Part shown: positions 8,656 to 16,861 of the stretch, piece by piece
Numbering within the stretch: the first letter of the stretch is position 1
Layout: each line of letters starts with the position of its first letter
From: Aciduricibacillus chroicocephali
GTDB lineage: Bacteria > Bacillota > Bacilli > Bacillales > Amphibacillaceae
Direction of reading: 5' to 3'
Assembly (NCBI RefSeq): GCF_030762805.1
Contig: NZ_CP129113.1
Location: 2,122,001-2,186,000, forward strand
DNA: 64,000 bases
Notes under the pieces: generated by a model
Databases searched by the model: none
What the model was told of the DNA's origin: nothing
Seen by the model: the letters and a program-made list of their open reading frames with translations, nothing else
Made by a program: the position numbers and the translations under genes

Positions 8656-9180
8656 TAGTGTGAAAGCGGCTCGACCAGAAACGACACTCATAAGCATTTC
8701 GCTGGAAAGGTCCTGAACTTGGACCTTGTAGGAGAAAGACTTATGACGCAAGTTTCTAGCCGCTTGAACCGGATGACATCAAGTGTGAAGATGGCTCTTT
8801 CAGAAGTGAAGCTCATAAGCATTTCACCGGAAAGGCAATGGTTTTGATGCCTTGTAGGGAAAATACTTATGACGCAAACTTCTAGCCATCTGAACCGGAT
8901 GACATCAAGTGTAAAGATGGCTCTTTCAGAAGCGAACGCATAAGCAGAATTGCAAAGGGCTGGTGATCTTTCCAGCCTGCAGCAAAGCTGCTTATGTCGA
9001 CAGCTTCTAGCCATCTGAACCGGATGATACCTGGTGTGAAAGCGGCTCGTTTAGGGGTGACACGCGTAAGCAGAATTACGGAAAGTTTGTGGTCTTTCAA
9101 ACTTGCAGTAAGACTGCTTACGTCGCGAACCCCTAGCCGCTTGAACCGGATGTAATCAAGTGTGAAAGCGGGACGCTTAA
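8656..9180. repeat. Tandem array of a ~125-bp structured element (4 copies plus a fragment)
   Basis: Units start (AAGTGTGAA-type 5' end) at 8656, 8781, 8907, 9032 and 9158, a strict 125-126 bp period; the last is only a short fragment. Each unit folds into one long hairpin with four helices. Their sequences change between copies while pairing is kept: AGCGGCT/AGCCGCT versus GATGGCT/AGCCATC at the base; AGAAAC/GTTTCT, AGAAGT/ACTTCT, AGAAGC/GCTTCT and AGGGGT/ACCCCT next; CATAAGC/GCTTATG versus CGTAAGC/GCTTACG; and AAGGTCC/GGACCTT, GGCTGG/CCAGCC or AAGTTTG/CAAACTT at the tip. Units end GAACCGGATGACATC. No convincing gene lies inside. Confidence 0.9.
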
Positions 9181-9207
9181 ACAGGAAAAAATCAAACCAA
9201 ACAATGA

Positions 9208-9246
9208 AAAAATCCGTTCTGTCTCCATATGACTGAACGGATTTTT
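9208..9246. terminator. Bidirectional terminator
   Basis: A 12-bp stem (AAAAATCCGTTC / GAACGGATTTTT) about 80 bp downstream of the ydhK-type stop, and downstream of the repeat array on the plus strand. Confidence 0.85.
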
Positions 9247-9324
9247 AAATTTATATTTTCTAAGCTCTTACCAAAGTGACTAAATGTATTCATTTAATCT
9301 TAATAACACAAAAGCTTGCTTAAA

Positions 9325-9939
9325 TTACTTCACAGGCGACAATTCATCCTCAGTCACCCATTTATGATTCTTAACTTCTTTTCCCCCGGTTGTTGGATCA
9401 TAATCGATCATGTAAACAGTAGTCTGTTCAGCAGAATCGATTACAGCATTTGCACCTTCCATGCCTTTCATATGATCCGCTACAATGACAACTTTATCTC
9501 CAGGCTTTAGATCTTTATCGCCAGCATCTTTTATTTCCTGTTGAACCACCCATTTATGATTCTCTACCCTTTTTCCACCTGTAGTCGGATCATATGAAAC
9601 AACGTATGCCGTTGTATCAAAAGCTCCGACGATTGTTGCTTCTGCACCTTTCATGCCTTCCATGTGATCCGTCTCAATCATCGCTTTGCCGCTGACAGGG
9701 TATTTGGGATTTTGTGCTTCCTTTAGCCCTTTAGGGATTTCTCCAGAATCGGAATGTTCCATCATACTATGGTCTTCTTCCATATCGGAGTGGTCCGTTT
9801 TCGAAACTTTTTCTGTCTTGTTTTCATTTTCAGTCGTTTGCTGCTTTTCTTCTTTTTTGTCATTTGCTCCATTATTTTGGCCACATGCCGTGAGAATTAA
9901 CATGAGGATCAAAACAATACCAAAAGTAAGCTTTTTCAA
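9325..9939 (-). CDS. ydhK: YdhK family lipoprotein (two DUF1541 repeats)
   Basis: This predicted lipoprotein of about 204 residues has a signal peptide ending in a lipobox LILTAC. A charged linker rich in His and Met (HSDMEEDHSMMEHSD) follows, then two copies of the DUF1541 domain, each with DHM-G-M-GA and YDPTTGGK-V-NHKWV. The His/Met linker suggests metal, perhaps copper, binding outside the membrane; that is inference. I prefer the TTG at 9937-9939, because GAGG lies 8 bases before it and it gives MKKLTFG; an ATG two codons upstream sits too close to the ribosome site. A palindrome overlaps the promoter. Confidence 0.85.
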   Translation of the reverse strand: MKKLTFGIVLILMLILTACGQNNGANDKKEEKQQTTENENKTEKVSKTDHSDMEEDHSMMEHSDSGEIPKGLKEAQNPKYPVSGKAMIETDHMEGMKGAEATIVGAFDTTAYVVSYDPTTGGKRVENHKWVVQQEIKDAGDKDLKPGDKVVIVADHMKGMEGANAVIDSAEQTTVYMIDYDPTTGGKEVKNHKWVTEDELSPVK

Positions 9940-9961
9940 TTTCATCACCTCATATCAAATT

Positions 9962-9978
9962 ATACCCTAAGTCGGTAT
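9962..9978. promoter_or_regulatory. Palindromic operator candidate over the ydhK -10
   Basis: ATACC-N7-GGTAT overlaps a TATAAT on the minus strand about 20 bp upstream of ydhK. Its outer bases resemble CsoR-type copper operators (TACCC-N-GGGTA-like), but the inner bases differ. Confidence 0.4.
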
Positions 9979-10246
9979 CGACTCTGTCACCCTTTGTTAC
10001 TAAATTCCAACAAAACTCAAATAACAACTTAATTCCCGCCTAACCGATTACTTTTAAAGAGTGTAAGGAAACGAATGCTTTTTAAAAGGGCTTTGTATGC
10101 AAGCTCCGTATGCAATTCTAAAACAATCGTAAAGCAAAAATTGGCTAGCGTGAGTTTGGTATAGTACCTCCCTCACACCAGCCAACGAGCTGCTTGATCC
10201 GAATTTTCCGTAGAAATATAAAGTCGGATCGATTCTTTTGTCTTTT

Positions 10247-10510
10247 TTACTCCCTACTCGTCACCAAATCAACGATATGGCTCCAAGTATCAAATTTCAA
10301 TGCATCTGTCGGTACTCCATCACCAACGACACCGTAACCAATAATAGCTCCAATCAGAAGCGCCATGAGACTAATAGTAAGTAGCAACACAATTCGCAGC
10401 CATATAGGGATGGACTGAGAATGTCCCTTTTCTACCCTCTTCTGCTTTCGGGAGCCTTTCGCCGGAGCAGGTTTGCCCGAAGCAGGCACCCGATCAACCG
10501 CAGCACTCAT
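10247..10510 (-). CDS. Small membrane protein with EpuA domain (annotated as RNA polymerase beta-like)
   Basis: This 87-residue protein has a basic N-terminus (SRKQKRVEKGHSQ), one membrane helix (IWLRIVLLLTISLMALLIGA) and a short conserved end (IGYGVVGDG, then TWSHIVDLV). It matches the EpuA family (PF11772), which is often mislabelled RNA polymerase subunit beta and usually lies downstream of flhOP, as here. The ATG at 10508-10510 follows AGGAGG. A longer reading would run into the repeat element upstream and is spurious. Function is not established. Confidence 0.8.
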   Translation of the reverse strand: MSAAVDRVPASGKPAPAKGSRKQKRVEKGHSQSIPIWLRIVLLLTISLMALLIGAIIGYGVVGDGVPTDALKFDTWSHIVDLVTSRE

Positions 10511-10531
10511 AAAAAACCTCCTAAAAACAAC

Positions 10532-10810
10532 AAGTGTGAAAGCGGCTCGTTCAGAAACACCGCTCATAAGCATTTCACCGGAAAGGTCCTGAACTTGGAC
10601 CTTGTAGGAGAAATACTTATGACGCAAGTTTCTAGCCGCTAGAACCGGACGTAACAAGTGTGAAGATGGCTCGTTAGAAGCGAACGCAAAAGCAGATTAC
10701 TTGGGGATGTTGTCTTTCCTATCCTGTAGCAAGACTGCTTATGTCGACAGCTTCTAGCCATCTGAGCCGGATGACAACAAGTGTGAAAGCGGCCCGATTA
10801 GAAATCAAAC
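10532..10810. repeat. Second array of the ~125-bp structured element (2 copies plus a fragment)
   Basis: Units start at 10532, 10656 and 10779; the third is broken off near the flhP stop. The first is nearly identical to the unit at 8656 (same AAGGTCC/GGACCTT tip, CATAAG/CTTATG and AGAAAC/GTTTCT helices). The second is of the GATGGCT/AGCCATC type, like 8907. The array fills the gap between flhP and the EpuA gene and would form part of any flhP-EpuA transcript. Confidence 0.88.
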
Positions 10811-10816
10811 CCGACC

Positions 10817-11638
10817 TTATCTCAGCTGATTCACAAGCCCTTCCATCTGATCGCCCATTGTAAGTGTACGGGCGTTAAAGGAATAAGCTCGCTGAGCAGA
10901 TGTCATATCTGTCAGTTCTTTGGCAATATCAACATTGGCCATTTCCAAAGCGCCCCCCGTAAGGAGCTCTTCATCTCCGCCCGCAATCGGACGAATGATT
11001 TCATTAGCGTTAGCCGATTCCGGCAGACGGAACATATTGCCTGAGGCAGATTCAAGGAAGCGTGGACGTACAGCTTCCACAACATCAAGTTGGCCTTCGA
11101 CTTGTTGTTCGCCATTACGCGTTACGACGATATCGCCATTCGATTTGAAAGCAACATCCTGGAATCCTGGCTGAATGACAATCGGCCCGTTCTTACCAAG
11201 TACTGGATCGCCATCCTTCGTAACAAGCATGAGATCCCCATTTTGATTAGCTGGGTTCAGATAAAATGAACCGTCTCTCGTATAAAGCGTTTCTGTATTT
11301 CCATTACGCGTCTGCTGAACCTGGAAAAGAAGATTCTTCTTATTCAATGCAGCATCCAGCGTTCTTCCTGTTTCCTTGACTGTTCCCTGGCTCATATTCA
11401 GACTGATAGCCCCAAGACGCGCGCCTGTACCTGTACGGATCATATCCGGTGAAAGCCGGCCTACCGCGTTTTCAGGAGCCGTCAGGTTATTGATTTCACG
11501 ATAAAGCAAGGAGGAAAAGTCCGACTGTTTCCCTTTGTACCCCGCTGTATTCGTGTTCGCCAAATTATTGCCGATCAAGTCCAGTTTGTTCTGCAGCTGG
11601 CCCATTGTGACCGCTGCCTGTATCATCGTCTGAGACAT
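10817..11638 (-). CDS. flhP: Flagellar hook-basal body protein FlhP
   Basis: A 273-residue FlgF/FlgG-type rod protein. It has the N-terminal signature (QAAVTMGQLQNKLDLIGNNL, then ANTNTAGYKG) and the C-terminal helical end (VDIAKELTDMTSAQRAYSFN onward, LTMGDQMEGLVNQL) that pack in the distal rod. It starts with ATG after AGGAGG, which overlaps the stop of flhO 10 bp upstream, so the two are coupled. The order mbl-flhO-flhP is as in B. subtilis. Confidence 0.93.
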   Translation of the reverse strand: MSQTMIQAAVTMGQLQNKLDLIGNNLANTNTAGYKGKQSDFSSLLYREINNLTAPENAVGRLSPDMIRTGTGARLGAISLNMSQGTVKETGRTLDAALNKKNLLFQVQQTRNGNTETLYTRDGSFYLNPANQNGDLMLVTKDGDPVLGKNGPIVIQPGFQDVAFKSNGDIVVTRNGEQQVEGQLDVVEAVRPRFLESASGNMFRLPESANANEIIRPIAGGDEELLTGGALEMANVDIAKELTDMTSAQRAYSFNARTLTMGDQMEGLVNQLR

Positions 11639-11648
11639 CTTTTACCTC

Positions 11649-12449
11649 CTAGCCGATGCGGCCGATTTCTGATACGGCCTTGCCCATACTCTCATCATAA
11701 GCTTTTAGCACACGCTGATTCGTTTCATAAACCCGATAAGAATCCATCATCCGTGTCATTTCTTGCATGACGTCTACATTCGAACCTTCCAATTCACCTT
11801 GGCGGACTGCGACTTGTGCATTCCCAGGCAACGGTGTACCTTCACCGCGGAACATGTCCTCGCCTTCCTTGGCAAGTTGATTCGTATTCTCTACGTAAGA
11901 CAATCCAAGAGGCACTTGACGGCCTTCAAGGTCAATGACCCCTTCATCACTTACTGTGAAATCCATGCCGTCAGTCTGAATTCTTCCGCCATTCCCATCA
12001 AGCACATAATAGCCTTGATTTGTGACGAGATAGCCTTGTTCATCGACTGTGAAATTACCGTTTCGTGTAAAGCGCTGTTCACCGTTCTTCTCCACCGTGA
12101 AAAAGACACTTCCATTTTCATCCGGCACATTCCCCTGCATAATAGCAAGATCCGTCGAGACACCTGTTTCGCGCAAATCGCCCTGTGAAAAATCAGGTAA
12201 GACTTCCTGAACATAAACACCTGTGTTCATAGACCCGATTCGCTGGTTCGCTGCGACATCAAGTCCGCGCTTCACGGGAATCTCTTTAGACTGCATGCGC
12301 TCCATAAGCATTTCCGGGAAAGCCTTCAGAACACCGCGGTCAGCACGGTAGCCCGGTGTATTGACGTTTGCAATATTATTGGACATTGCTTCCTGTTGGC
12401 GCTGTTGGGCAATCATGCCGCTCGCCGCTGTATAAAATCCTCTAAGCAA
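11649..12449 (-). CDS. flhO: Flagellar hook-basal body protein FlhO
   Basis: A 266-residue rod protein paralogous to FlhP, with the N-terminal segment GFYTAASGMIAQQRQQEAMS followed by NNIANVNTPGYRAD. The C-terminal coiled part includes NVDVMQEMTRMMDSYRVYET. I chose the TTG at 12447-12449 because AAGGAG lies 8 bases before it and homologs begin ML(K/R)GFYTA; a GTG three codons earlier is too near the ribosome site. It lies 65 bp downstream of mbl. Confidence 0.93.
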   Translation of the reverse strand: MLRGFYTAASGMIAQQRQQEAMSNNIANVNTPGYRADRGVLKAFPEMLMERMQSKEIPVKRGLDVAANQRIGSMNTGVYVQEVLPDFSQGDLRETGVSTDLAIMQGNVPDENGSVFFTVEKNGEQRFTRNGNFTVDEQGYLVTNQGYYVLDGNGGRIQTDGMDFTVSDEGVIDLEGRQVPLGLSYVENTNQLAKEGEDMFRGEGTPLPGNAQVAVRQGELEGSNVDVMQEMTRMMDSYRVYETNQRVLKAYDESMGKAVSEIGRIG

Positions 12450-12513
12450 CGGAAACACTCCTTGCTATTTAATCAGCTAATTTTAACATATATTCAACTC
12501 GGAAGTATGAGGC

Positions 12514-13515
12514 TCAGATAACCTTTGACTTCTCCGCTTTATCAATATTTTCAAGCAAAATTCCGGTACCTTTTGCTACACAATGAATCGGCTCGTCCGC
12601 AATGAGAACCGGCACTTTCAATTCTTCCGCAAGCAGTTGGTCGATTCCGTGAATAAGCGCGCCGCCCCCTGTCAGAATAACACCGCGGTCGATGATATCA
12701 GCAGAAAGTTCTGGTGGTGTATGTTCAAGCACTGTCTTCGCAGCCTGAACAATGAGTGCAACTGATTCACGAAGTGCTTCTTCAATCTCAGCAGAACCGA
12801 CTGTAATTGTTCGTGGCAAGCCAGAAACCATATCACGGCCGCGAATTTCGATTTCTTCTTCTCGAGAACCTGGGAAAACTGTTGCGACATTGATCTTAAT
12901 CGTCTCAGCTGTACGTTCACCGATCAGAAGCTTATATGTTCTCTTAATATGCTGCAAAATTTCCTGGTCGAACTTGTCACCGGCCATTTTGATGGACTGG
13001 GCCGTTACGATATTACCCATGGATAGAACAGCGACATCTGTCGTACCGCCACCAATATCCACTACCATATTACCGCTCGGCTGGAAAATCTCCATGCCGG
13101 CTCCAATCGCTGCCACTTTCGGTTCCTCCTCAAGGTAAACTTTCTTGCCGCCTGATTTCTCAGCCGCTTCCTTGATAGCCTTCTGCTCGACTTTCGTAAT
13201 ATTCGTCGGGCAGCAGATCAGCATCCGCGGCTTCGTGAAGAAACCTTTTACATCAATTTTATTAATGAAGTGGCGCAGCATAGCCTCAGTAACATCAAAA
13301 TCGGCAATGACCCCGTCTTTAAGTGGGCGAATCGCCTCAATATTACCTGGCGTACGTCCGACCATGCGGTATGCCTCCGTACCGACTTCAAGCACTTTTC
13401 CAGTATTTTTGTCCATTGCAACTACTGATGGTTCATTTAGGACAATTCCTTTACCTTTCACATGGATCAGCACGTTGGCTGTACCCAGATCTATTCCAAT
13501 ATCTCTCGCGAACAT
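12514..13515 (-). CDS. mbl: Rod-shape determining actin homolog Mbl
   Basis: A 333-residue MreB-family actin that organises lateral wall synthesis under the membrane. It starts MFARDIGIDLGTANVLIHVK, with phosphate-binding loops (DIGIDLGTAN and DIGGGTTDVAVLS) and the adenosine motif GVILTGGGALIHG. The length equals that of B. subtilis Mbl with the ATG at 13513-13515, which follows AGGAGGAG. It lies between spoIIID and flhO, as in B. subtilis. Confidence 0.96.
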   Translation of the reverse strand: MFARDIGIDLGTANVLIHVKGKGIVLNEPSVVAMDKNTGKVLEVGTEAYRMVGRTPGNIEAIRPLKDGVIADFDVTEAMLRHFINKIDVKGFFTKPRMLICCPTNITKVEQKAIKEAAEKSGGKKVYLEEEPKVAAIGAGMEIFQPSGNMVVDIGGGTTDVAVLSMGNIVTAQSIKMAGDKFDQEILQHIKRTYKLLIGERTAETIKINVATVFPGSREEEIEIRGRDMVSGLPRTITVGSAEIEEALRESVALIVQAAKTVLEHTPPELSADIIDRGVILTGGGALIHGIDQLLAEELKVPVLIADEPIHCVAKGTGILLENIDKAEKSKVI

Positions 13516-13761
13516 CAATTTGGCTCCTCCTGTATGCAAAACATTGCTTCATTCTCTATATGATTACAATTATATTACAAATTTATGAAGTAAGTATATC
13601 TCTACTAATCTATATTAACACAGATAATAAATATTAATATGTAAAAATAAGCAAAAAAATAGGGAATTGGAACGATGAAGTAGTTAAAGTGTTCCAGATT
13701 AGAGGGTAGGTGAATCGGAGTCGCCCCGTACCTGAAAGGCCGGGGCATGTCGTCAGTAATA

Positions 13762-14064
13762 TCAGGTCACTTGCGGCGGTCTATTGACTCGCTCTCTTTC
13801 CAGGAGGCAGAACTCCGCTCCATCTCGGTATTTCTTCTTCGTTGCTTCACCGCCGCGCAGATGACGGATTGATTTATGATACTCAAGAATCTCCTTCACC
13901 TGCTTAGCAAGGTCTGGATGAATCTCGGGCAGCCGCTCCGTCAAATCTTTATGGACAGTGCTCTTGGAAACACCGAATTCTTTTGCAATCGTCCTCACTG
14001 TTTTCCGTGTCTCCACAAGATGTTCCCCGATTCGCAGAGTCCTTTCCCTGATGTAATCATGCAC
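13762..14064 (-). CDS. spoIIID: Sporulation transcription factor SpoIIID
   Basis: A 100-residue DNA-binding protein of the mother cell that retunes the SigE regulon. It starts with a GTG at 14062-14064 behind GGGAGG. The helix-turn-helix (TVRTIAKEFGVSKSTVHKDL) and the basic C-terminal helix (YHKSIRHLRGGEATKKKY) are both present. It carries about 7 extra C-terminal residues compared with B. subtilis (93 residues). A GC-rich hairpin (13722-13745) without a clear T tract lies between it and mbl. Confidence 0.95.
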   Translation of the reverse strand: MHDYIRERTLRIGEHLVETRKTVRTIAKEFGVSKSTVHKDLTERLPEIHPDLAKQVKEILEYHKSIRHLRGGEATKKKYRDGAEFCLLERERVNRPPQVT

Positions 14065-14187
14065 ACCTTTTCGCCTCCCTGATGTCATATTGTCCGAGGG
14101 GCGTGCCCAGACGGGGCGATGTGTGCGGCAGTTTTCTGATTCATCAGCTGCAAGTTATGCAATATTCACTTTTAAACCGGTTTTCAT

Positions 14188-14215
14188 GAAACATGAGCAT
14201 CCAGCCTGAATATGC
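14188..14215 (-). promoter_or_regulatory. Candidate SigE promoter for spoIIID
   Basis: Minus strand GCATATT (a full match to the SigE -35 KMATATT), 13 bp, CATGTTTC (a poor match to CATACAAT). It lies about 125 bp upstream of spoIIID. The remaining 260-bp gap up to the ABC operon shows no gene. Confidence 0.35.
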
Positions 14216-14356
14216 GAAATGACTGACATAGGGCGATGCTTTCGGAAGTCTTACTGGATCAAGAGAGGTTTTTTTAAAGCACACAAGCGCTCACCTCGAA
14301 TGTGAAATGTCTGACTGACACTAAGTTATGAATGGACCAGCCGGATTATGATTCAC

Positions 14357-15100
14357 TTACTTCTCCGTTGTTTGCAAAATCGGGCGCAATTGATGTTCTT
14401 GCTGTTCGGCTGGCGCAGCAATTTCCTCCGCAGTACACAATGAATCCCACACATGCGGTGCTCCATGACGCATAGTAAAAATCCTATCTGCCATCGCGAT
14501 TGAATCCTTATAATCATGAGTAACAAAAATTGTTGTCGTCCCTGCTTTTTTGATAATCTCTCTAAGCTCATTGCGAATCTTGATCTGAAGATCGGCATCG
14601 AGATTGCTAAAAGGTTCATCAAGCAGCAGCAATGACGGTTCCGGGGCAATTGCTCTCGCAAGTGCGATCCTCTGCTGCTGCCCGCCCGAGAGTTCATGCG
14701 GATAGCGCTTTTTGAACCGTTCCATTCGGACAAGTTCCAGAACTTCCTTCACTCGCTGACGTTTGTCGCCTGACTTCATCTTCTTCAATCCAAAGCGTAT
14801 GTTTTCTTCCACTGTCATATGAGGAAAAAGCGCATAGTCCTGGAACACCATGCCGACGCCTCTCTTTTCAGGCATGACAAAATGGGAGTTGTCGACAATT
14901 GTTTTGCCGCCAATTACAATTCGCCCACTCTGCGGCATTTCCAGACCTGCCAACAGACGAAGCAATGTGCTCTTTCCGCAGCCACTTTCACCGAGTATGG
15001 AGATGATCTCGCCTCTTTCAATATCCAAGTTGAACTTTTCGATTGTCATTTCTTTCGAACCATGGTGTGAGAATGCAAGATCGCTGATTTGTACATACAT
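14357..15100 (-). CDS. Iron ABC transporter ATP-binding protein (FbpC-like)
   Basis: A 247-residue ABC ATPase with Walker A GESGCGKST, signature LSGGQQQRIALARA, Walker B LLLLDEPFSNLD and the switch His in TTIFVTHDY. It closes a three-gene operon with the substrate-binding protein and fused permease, so it should energise ferric iron import. The ATG at 15100 sits 10 bases after AAGGAG, and the gene begins 4 bp after the permease stop. Confidence 0.9.
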   Translation of the reverse strand: MYVQISDLAFSHHGSKEMTIEKFNLDIERGEIISILGESGCGKSTLLRLLAGLEMPQSGRIVIGGKTIVDNSHFVMPEKRGVGMVFQDYALFPHMTVEENIRFGLKKMKSGDKRQRVKEVLELVRMERFKKRYPHELSGGQQQRIALARAIAPEPSLLLLDEPFSNLDADLQIKIRNELREIIKKAGTTTIFVTHDYKDSIAMADRIFTMRHGAPHVWDSLCTAEEIAAPAEQQEHQLRPILQTTEK

Positions 15101-15104
15101 GTAA

Positions 15105-16742
15105 TCATTTCTCCTTCTCAAGTAAATTGTAAGTTACGTAAATGGCGATCGCGCTGATCGCGATAATTAAAAGCGATGGCAAAGAAGCTTCGTGTATCTG
15201 CTCATCACTTGCATATTGGAAAGTCTTCGTGGACAGCGTATTAAAATTGAACGGTCTGAGCACAAGTGTTAGCGGCAGTTCCTTTAGTATCTCAATAAAA
15301 GCAAGGATAAATCCTCCGCCAACTGCTCTTTTGATTATCGGAAAGTCCACTCTGAAAAATGTCTCTGTTACGCCTGCACCAAGTGTCCGTGATGCTTCCA
15401 TATACTTATTGCCGCTCTCTTCAAAGCCGGCTTCAACCGAATTGAAACCAACAGCGAGAAAGCGGATCGTATAGGCTGCAATGAGGAGCATTAGACTTGT
15501 ACTAAGCAGCAGCTTCGGCTCTAGACCTGCCATTTCGTAAAATGAAAACAACAGCTGATCAATCGCTAGAAACACTGTAATCGTTCCTACTGCAATGACG
15601 GTCCCAGGTATGGAATAGCCAAGCAATGTCGTGCGTGCTGCAATACGAGGAACTGGAGAAGGATGCATCCTTGAGAAATTCACAACAATCAACGCAAAGA
15701 TTGTAATGAGCGCGGCACCGACACTTGCGACAAGAACTGAATTCATAACGAGTGATTTGAACTCAGGGTTCGCAATTTTCTCCCATGTAAGGACCATCCA
15801 GTCAATAAGCTGAATGAATGGAATTAGAAAACCGATTCCAAAAAAGATGAAACAGTACAAAGTTGCGATTGCAGCTTTCAAGCCCCTTAGTCTTATTGGC
15901 GAAAGCTTCTTAGCCTTGGCAACCGAATAGCTGTAACGTCTGCGTCCGCGCATTGCTTTTTCCAATAATAAAAGCCCAAAAACGATGAACATGAGCGTTG
16001 CTGACAACTTAATAGCCGCATTGAGATCGCCTAGACCATACCAAGTCTGGAAAATTGCTGTCGTAAATGTAGGAATCCCAAAATATTGGACAACTCCGTA
16101 ATCATTCAGCACTTCCAACAGGACAAGGGTGACACCTCCGACAATTGCCGCTCGTGAAATCGGCATAACAATCCGAAAGAACACACCAATCGCGCCGCTT
16201 CCAAGCAAACGGGCATTTTCGACAAGGGTGGCAGTCTGGTTATGTAAGAATACCCTTGTGACAAGATACACATACGGATATAAAAACAACGTAAAAATAA
16301 AAATCGCACCGGGCATTGTCATAATATCAAGCCTGTCCGGCTGCAAGACAATATCAAATTTATTACGCAATGTCACTTGAACAACACCTGTATAATTCAG
16401 CATGCCATTGAACGTATAAGCTGCGATATATGGCGGAATGGAGAGAGGCAGAATGAGCGCCCATCTGAAGAAATTGCGCAGCGGGAACTGATAAGCTGCA
16501 ACAATCCAGGCAAGGCTTGTCCCAAAGAGAATTGTTAAAAAACCGACAGAAACGAGCAGTATGCTAGTATTCTTCAACAGCTCCGGCAAGATATGCTCTC
16601 GGATATGGTTCCAATTCTCAGCCTTTTCAGTAAAGAAATTAAGTAAAATGGAGAGATTCGGCAAGAGGATGAGCATGATAATAATTGCAGTCAAGAAAGT
16701 CCACATGTTCAAATAACGTTGTAATGTGTATCTAAACTTCAT
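15105..16742 (-). CDS. Iron ABC transporter permease (FbpB/SfuB type, fused duplicate)
   Basis: A 545-residue permease with about 12 membrane segments in two homologous halves. Each half has an EAA-like loop (LLGSGAIGVFFRIVMPISRA and TLGAGVTETFFRVDFPIIKR) that docks on the ATPase. This fused form is typical of ferric-iron FbpB/SfuB transporters. The ATG at 16742 follows AAGGAC. It is separated from the substrate-binding gene by a hairpin. Confidence 0.9.
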   Translation of the reverse strand: MKFRYTLQRYLNMWTFLTAIIIMLILLPNLSILLNFFTEKAENWNHIREHILPELLKNTSILLVSVGFLTILFGTSLAWIVAAYQFPLRNFFRWALILPLSIPPYIAAYTFNGMLNYTGVVQVTLRNKFDIVLQPDRLDIMTMPGAIFIFTLFLYPYVYLVTRVFLHNQTATLVENARLLGSGAIGVFFRIVMPISRAAIVGGVTLVLLEVLNDYGVVQYFGIPTFTTAIFQTWYGLGDLNAAIKLSATLMFIVFGLLLLEKAMRGRRRYSYSVAKAKKLSPIRLRGLKAAIATLYCFIFFGIGFLIPFIQLIDWMVLTWEKIANPEFKSLVMNSVLVASVGAALITIFALIVVNFSRMHPSPVPRIAARTTLLGYSIPGTVIAVGTITVFLAIDQLLFSFYEMAGLEPKLLLSTSLMLLIAAYTIRFLAVGFNSVEAGFEESGNKYMEASRTLGAGVTETFFRVDFPIIKRAVGGGFILAFIEILKELPLTLVLRPFNFNTLSTKTFQYASDEQIHEASLPSLLIIAISAIAIYVTYNLLEKEK

Positions 16743-16807
16743 TGCGTACACGTCCTTAATTTACATAAACATTTTGAACATTATAGCAAATAACAGATTA
16801 AATAGGG

Positions 16808-16840
16808 AGAAATGCTGTATCTTGTCGACACAGCATTTCT
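16808..16840 (-). terminator. Intercistronic hairpin in the iron operon
   Basis: An 11-bp stem (AGAAATGCTGT / ACAGCATTTCT) lies between the binding-protein and permease genes. The following T run is broken (TTTCTCCCTATTT), so it is more likely a partial attenuator or mRNA stabiliser that favours the binding protein. Confidence 0.55.
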
Positions 16841-16861
16841 GAAAAAACATATTAGCCAGGC

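Noticed and set aside
8688-9100. Minus-strand coding frames of 72 and 108 residues
   Set aside because: They lie wholly in the structured tandem repeats, repeat internally with the DNA period, and have no ribosome sites.
8656-9180. CRISPR array
   Set aside because: The regular period suggested one, but units are 125 bp, palindromic throughout and diverge in paired positions; there are no short identical repeats with unique spacers and no cas genes.
10511-10657. N-terminal extension of the EpuA-type protein
   Set aside because: The extension translates the repeat element; the ATG at 10508-10510 has AGGAGG directly before it.
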